Assembly (NCBI GenBank): GCA_003864495.1
Contig: ML133401.1
Coordinates: 4,579,189-4,643,188, forward strand
DNA: 64,000 bases
Source: Nemopilema nomurai
Lineage: Eukaryota > Cnidaria > Scyphozoa > Rhizostomeae > Rhizostomatidae
Direction: 5' to 3'
How positions within the stretch are numbered: position 1 is the stretch's first letter; each line of letters begins with the position of its first letter. The notes beneath the pieces were generated by a model. That model was not told the DNA's origin and did not search any database. It saw only the letters and a program-made list of their open reading frames with translations. Positions 62,801 through 64,000 of the stretch are shown piece by piece. Position numbers and translations under genes: made by a program.

Positions 62801-64000
62801 ACACATTAAGCTTGGCAACAATGCCTCGAATTTAAACGAGATACAGGAATTATGTCGAAGTGTCAGTACGTTTACGTTGGTAAAAAGACGTTTGGTTTAC
62901 CGTAAAAAAGGATGGTAATCTAATGGTTACTTGTAGTAAACTACACTAATAGTGCCTTCAAGGTTTTGGAGAGGCTCCCTCGTGATTCTTTCCACATCAC
63001 CAATGTTCACCTGTATTTACATTTGGCGTTGGAGACAAAGTCTGACCTTTTGTTGCTGCTACCTCAAGATTGATTTTCAAAGAGGAATCCCTGTTCTCAA
63101 GAACCCTTTTTATTTGCAGGTCTACGAAGGCGTTGGTAACAACTGTGAAATCAAACGAGGGCTGCTGCCAGCATCATTCTATTACTTTAGAGTTCGGGTA
63201 AGCTAATGCTAGTGATTGCTCCTTGTGCTTCCAAAGTCTTTTGAGCAGATATTCATTAATTTTTGCCCGCAGTGTGCTAGGAGCGCTTTACGAACCCTAA
63301 TGCGGGTTCCTCTTCAGCATCGAGTATGATGTTCGTTTTAATTATTTTCTCTGTTGGTTAACCGCGGGTAAAACCCTCTTTGTTGTTCTAAATAGTCTTT
63401 GTTTTTATAGGCCCTAAGCAATGCAGGTCCCAGTCCAAACAGTGACGTATGCACTATTGAGACCCTACCCTCGTCTCCACTGGCTGTTACTTTCGTCAAG
63501 GCGGTACGTAAGTCTAAAATAAACACAAAGTAACTCGTCCCTTGTGCATTTCATTATTAGAGAAAAGCAACGTCAAACGCTGGTAAACTGCAGTTTGATA
63601 AATAGAGTTGTCTTCTGGTTTGTTGTTTAGTTGAGAGGATCTTCTTTGTTAAACCAAAGTACTGTGAGAAGTTCTGTTTTTAAAACCCTAACTGATACCA
63701 AGTAAAGATATGGCCCATTGATAGTTGTTTAAATTGATTTTCCACCCCTGGATTCGCTCTGTCGACTTAGCATTCAGCGTTTTAGCCGTTTAGGTAATGT
63801 TGTTAGTTATAAATGCCGTCCTTCCTAGAAGAGCCTTCCTGTTCCTAATACATGCTCATATTTATGACATCAAAGAAGAGCCCCAACTTTACCGAGACTC
63901 CCCCTTTCTGTTTACTAGCTCGGTCAGACTTCTAGTTCTGCACACTTGCAATGGAAGCACCCCCCTGCCAATGGTGCAACCATCACTCACTACGTACTGG
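38250..64000 (+). CDS. FNDC3: FNDC3-type fibronectin type III protein (5' 21 exons; runs off window)
   Basis: FNDC3A/B proteins are large multi-FN3 proteins with a C-terminal membrane anchor, associated with ER/Golgi and vesicle membranes in vertebrates. The 21 joined exons give 846 codons with consistent phases. Residues 1-230 are a low-complexity Pro/Gln/Asn/Ser-rich N-terminus with a basic HRKLRDKQ patch, as in vertebrate FNDC3. FN3 domains follow at about 235-317, 318-415, 418-518, 520-610, 613-712 and 714-808, and a seventh begins near 812. Each has the L-x-W strand and the LxPxTxYxxR loop, e.g. LSPATEYTFR and LKPGHTYKVRVYAVG. Human FNDC3 has nine FN3 domains and ~1200 residues, so roughly the last third, including the anchor, lies outside. 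Assignment rests on the recalled domain layout and N-terminus, not a search. Confidence 0.9.
38899..43368. other. FNDC3 intron 1 (4.5 kb)
   Basis: AT-rich and, at about 39.8-41.5 kb, notably T-rich on the + strand. No exon or transposon recognised. Long first introns often carry enhancers, but nothing here shows one. Confidence 0.55.
43369..43430 (+). CDS. FNDC3: FNDC3 exon 2
   Basis: Acceptor TTTTGCAG, donor GTAAGA. Encodes DASDSDAVETNNDLPVLAAP plus T, the linker into FN3-1. Phase 1 in, 0 out. Confidence 0.85.
43955..44085 (+). CDS. FNDC3: FNDC3 exon 3 (FN3-1, first half)
   Basis: Acceptor TTGGTGTTTAG, donor GTAAGA. Encodes ATVKDARTINMSWEDCVANN and a strand ending GGAFKAIY. The INMSW tryptophan is the FN3 B-strand residue. 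Phase 0 in, 2 out. Confidence 0.88.
45098..45240. mobile_element. Possible degenerate relative of the GTAAATCC-ended MITEs
   Basis: Starts ACCGTAAATTTTCC and has an internal run of GGGGCGTTTATT-like words, resembling the terminus and the GGGGGCTTATTCGAGG words of the element at 56931. No matching right terminus was found. Confidence 0.35.
45562..45610. repeat. GTT-rich microsatellite
   Basis: Imperfect (GTT)n with GTGTTGTTGCTG words. Confidence 0.7.
45974..46033 (+). CDS. FNDC3: FNDC3 exon 4 (FN3-1, end)
   Basis: Acceptor TTATGCAG, donor GTATGT. Encodes CGNAVEHLADGLSPATEYTF, the FN3 E-F loop motif. Phase 2 in and out. Confidence 0.9.
46034..48009. other. FNDC3 intron 4
   Basis: About 2 kb, AT-rich. 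No feature recognised. Confidence 0.55.
48010..48148 (+). CDS. FNDC3: FNDC3 exon 5 (FN3-1 to FN3-2)
   Basis: Acceptor TTTATCTCTAG, donor GTATGC. Encodes RLRVMVDGKRGRHSEVVTAA, a Pro/Thr linker, then KTKTNLLLKWS at the start of FN3-2. Phase 2 in, 0 out. Confidence 0.9.
48397..48450 (+). CDS. FNDC3: FNDC3 exon 6 (FN3-2)
   Basis: Acceptor TTTTTTGTTAG, donor GTGCGT, 18 codons: APYDGGSAITAYSLQWNG. Human FNDC3A has APIDNGSKITNYLLEWDEG here. Confidence 0.93.
48797..48924 (+). CDS. FNDC3: FNDC3 exon 7 (FN3-2, end)
   Basis: Acceptor CTTCTACAG, donor GTGAGC. Encodes GRAETDFEEVYNGPERQHKL, then LPPSTLCKFRLRACNVNGW. Phase 0 in, 2 out. Confidence 0.93.
48925..50494. other. FNDC3 intron 7
   Basis: About 1.6 kb, with no feature recognised. 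Confidence 0.55.
50495..50622 (+). CDS. FNDC3: FNDC3 exon 8 (FN3-3, start)
   Basis: Acceptor TTTTTTACCTAG, donor GTAATT. Encodes SGYSKILECMTSACLPDPPE, then APQLVKATSTTLSLQWTQPK-DNG. Phase 2 in, 1 out. Confidence 0.93.
50623..52076. other. FNDC3 intron 8
   Basis: About 1.45 kb. A 99-codon minus-strand frame at 50879-51178 has no supporting evidence. Nothing else recognised. Confidence 0.5.
52077..52120 (+). CDS. FNDC3: FNDC3 exon 9 (44-nt microexon, FN3-3)
   Basis: Acceptor TTCTTTTAG, donor GTGAGT. Encodes APITEYRLEMDDQTS, the FN3 C-strand. Phase 1 in, 0 out. Confidence 0.9.
52548..52745. mobile_element. MITE with TTAA target sites, FNDC3 intron 9
   Basis: TTAA at 52548-52551 and 52742-52745 bracket terminal inverted repeats AGGCATTGAGT, perfect for 11 bp and then continuing as YATGRTAAA with mismatches. 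Total 198 bp, no coding capacity. TTAA duplication is typical of piggyBac and Kolobok families. Confidence 0.75.
52746..55018. other. Rest of FNDC3 intron 9
   Basis: About 2.3 kb of unique sequence with no feature recognised. Confidence 0.55.
55019..55105 (+). CDS. FNDC3: FNDC3 exon 10 (FN3-3, end)
   Basis: Acceptor TTGATTTCAG, donor GTAAGT, 29 codons. Encodes DYGFKPVFCDDKRKFTCTDL then LRDTTYRFR. Confidence 0.92.
55475..55613 (+). CDS. FNDC3: FNDC3 exon 11 (FN3-3 to FN3-4)
   Basis: Acceptor TATGTTTAG, donor GTAAGA. Encodes LSASNISGTSKYSPIIAYKT, a Pro/Lys linker, then KAKTQSFTVCW. Phase 0 in, 1 out. Confidence 0.92.
55650..56010 (-). mobile_element. Retroelement ORF fragment, minus strand, FNDC3 intron 11
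   Basis: The minus strand encodes RNQWTREGNRMVMECYVASE, then PNKRGYRKRMINIWRSRN and VSEQRLLDQVRQIK. After a frameshift the next segment is WIRELEMEEIKRQI. This W-T-x-E-x-N-R ... GYRKRM ... SEQRLxDQ pattern is one I associate with ORFs of animal non-LTR retroelements (recollection, not searched). Frameshifted and isolated, so dead. A short TTTTTGATAGTATCTC duplication lies at its 3' end. Confidence 0.5.
56353..56418 (+). CDS. FNDC3: FNDC3 exon 12 (FN3-4)
   Basis: Acceptor CTTCAACTAG, donor GTTTGT. Encodes EPPRDTGGPELDCYIAEICD-AK. Phase 1 in and out. Confidence 0.92.
56784..56902 (+). CDS. FNDC3: FNDC3 exon 13 (FN3-4, end)
   Basis: Acceptor TTATTTTTAG, donor GTATGA. Encodes DGELFEDYSGIKSEYTASDL then KPGHTYKVRVYAVGIGGRSE, a textbook FN3 C-terminal half. 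A MITE begins 28 nt after the donor. Phase 1 in, 0 out. Confidence 0.95.
56931..57320. mobile_element. MITE with 18-bp perfect TIRs, FNDC3 intron 13
   Basis: TACCGTAAATCCTCGAAT at 56931-56948 matches its exact reverse complement at 57303-57320. The interior has several GGGGGCTTATTCGAGG words. If the element proper starts CCGTAAATCC, a TA dinucleotide flanks each end, as in Tc1/mariner-type insertions. About 390 bp, non-coding. Confidence 0.85.
57753..57864 (+). CDS. FNDC3: FNDC3 exon 14 (FN3-4 to FN3-5)
   Basis: Acceptor TTTTTTTCAG, donor GTGAGT. Encodes PSPFLHVTTQPVCPCTPDPP, then a strand ending TTIHIDW. Phase 0 in, 1 out. Confidence 0.93.
57965..58126. mobile_element. Small MITE with GC-rich TIRs, FNDC3 intron 14
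   Basis: GGCCCACGCCACCGG (57965-57979) is mirrored by CCGTGGCGTGGGCC (58113-58126), a 14-15-bp inverted repeat with one indel. Interior AT-rich, ~160 bp in total. Lies 100 nt after exon 14. No clear target duplication. Confidence 0.65.
58127..59337. other. Rest of FNDC3 intron 14
   Basis: About 1.2 kb of unique sequence with nothing recognised. Confidence 0.55.
59338..59409 (+). CDS. FNDC3: FNDC3 exon 15 (FN3-5)
   Basis: Acceptor TTGTCTTTCAG, donor GTAATG. Encodes DSPNDDGGSPILNYILRMGW then PNDE. Phase 1 in and out. Confidence 0.92.
59739..59848 (+). CDS. FNDC3: FNDC3 exon 16 (FN3-5, end)
   Basis: Acceptor AATTTTTCAG, donor GTGAGT. Encodes GRQHENIYEGQRRQYSAVGL then KPGEKYIFKVSAVNKAG. Phase 1 in, 0 out. 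Confidence 0.94.
59849..60615. other. FNDC3 intron 16
   Basis: About 0.77 kb, AT-rich, with a short TATTTAGGTATTTA duplication near 60528. No other feature. Confidence 0.55.
60616..60729 (+). CDS. FNDC3: FNDC3 exon 17 (FN3-5 to FN3-6)
   Basis: Acceptor TATTTTCAG, donor GTGGGT, 38 codons. Encodes SSPWSDFAELFTAAGPPDAP, then EAPTCPCKSATHVKLEWQ. SPWSD is the G-strand motif of FN3. Confidence 0.94.
60920..61236. repeat. ~23-bp purine-rich tandem array, FNDC3 intron 17
   Basis: About 13 diverged copies of a unit of the form GTAAAATGTAAAGAATGAAA followed by AAG. Unit length is 22-24 bp with indels. Confidence 0.85.
61771..62001. mobile_element. MITE with ~27-bp TIRs, FNDC3 intron 17
   Basis: Left end ACAGTAAATCCCCGCATATA then AGAACCTAC. 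The right end (61975-62001) is its reverse complement with two mismatches near the tip. About 230 bp, AT-rich, non-coding. Its terminus resembles that of the 56931 element (ACCGTAAATCCTCGAAT). Confidence 0.8.
62455..62526 (+). CDS. FNDC3: FNDC3 exon 18 (FN3-6)
   Basis: Acceptor TTCTTCCACAG, donor GTAAAT, 24 codons: EPEVHGTPVTGFIVEQLQDN then SFVK. Confidence 0.92.
62527..63119. other. FNDC3 intron 18
   Basis: About 0.6 kb, with no feature recognised. Confidence 0.55.
63120..63197 (+). CDS. FNDC3: FNDC3 exon 19 (FN3-6, end)
   Basis: Acceptor TTATTTGCAG, donor GTAAGC, 26 codons: VYEGVGNNCEIKRGLLPASF then YYFRVR. Confidence 0.93.
63411..63503 (+). CDS. FNDC3: FNDC3 exon 20 (FN3-6 to FN3-7)
   Basis: Acceptor TGTTTTTATAG, donor GTACGT, 31 codons: ALSNAGPSPNSDVCTIETLP then SSPLAVTFVKA. 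Confidence 0.93.
63919..64000 (+). CDS. FNDC3: FNDC3 exon 21 (FN3-7, cut by window edge)
   Basis: Acceptor TTTACTAG. Encodes LGQTSSSAHLQWKHPPANGA then TITHYVL and is still open at the last base of the window. Confidence 0.9.

Overview
The window looks like nuclear DNA of an animal, most likely an anthozoan cnidarian such as a stony coral. That is an inference from moderately AT-rich sequence, introns of roughly 0.1-5 kb, single-copy metazoan genes and many small inverted-repeat elements; no species marker was found. All three recognisable genes lie on the + strand and were assembled exon by exon, with splice-site phases that agree throughout.

Layout: (1) 196-1233 holds the last three coding exons of PCID2, a TREX-2/Thp1-family PCI-domain protein. 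(2) 1234-3353 is intergenic and carries a decayed LINE reverse-transcriptase relic. (3) 3354-29343 is a complete endosomal-type Na+/H+ exchanger of the SLC9A6/7/9 group, with 16 coding exons and 653 residues. It has a poly(A) signal at 30081. Introns 7 and 14 have U12-type (minor spliceosome) signals and intron 10 may be a third. Introns 6, 10, 11, 12 and 13 each hold a different tandem array. (4) About 30.1-38.2 kb is intergenic and has only poly(G/C) tracts, a hairpin and heavily decayed minus-strand coding remnants. (5) 38250-64000 is the 5' part of an FNDC3-type gene: 21 coding exons, 846 codons, six full FN3 domains and the start of a seventh. The gene runs off the right edge.

The most unusual feature is a ~2 kb minisatellite of 21-bp units in exchanger intron 12. 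Its first unit is the 3' end of coding exon 12 together with the splice donor, so it appears to have grown out of an exon-intron junction. It has higher-order repeats and is stop-free in several frames, which creates long spurious reading frames.

Mobile DNA is mainly non-autonomous: small terminal-inverted-repeat elements at 6858, 52548, 56931, 57965 and 61771, a 263-bp insertion flanked by 12-bp direct repeats at 18106-18392, and LINE-type coding fragments at 1750-2580 (+) and 55650-56010 (-). The three genes have unrelated cellular roles (mRNA export, endosomal pH, ER/membrane-associated FN3 protein), so nothing suggests a functional cluster. No tRNA, rRNA, CRISPR or bacterial-type operon was seen.
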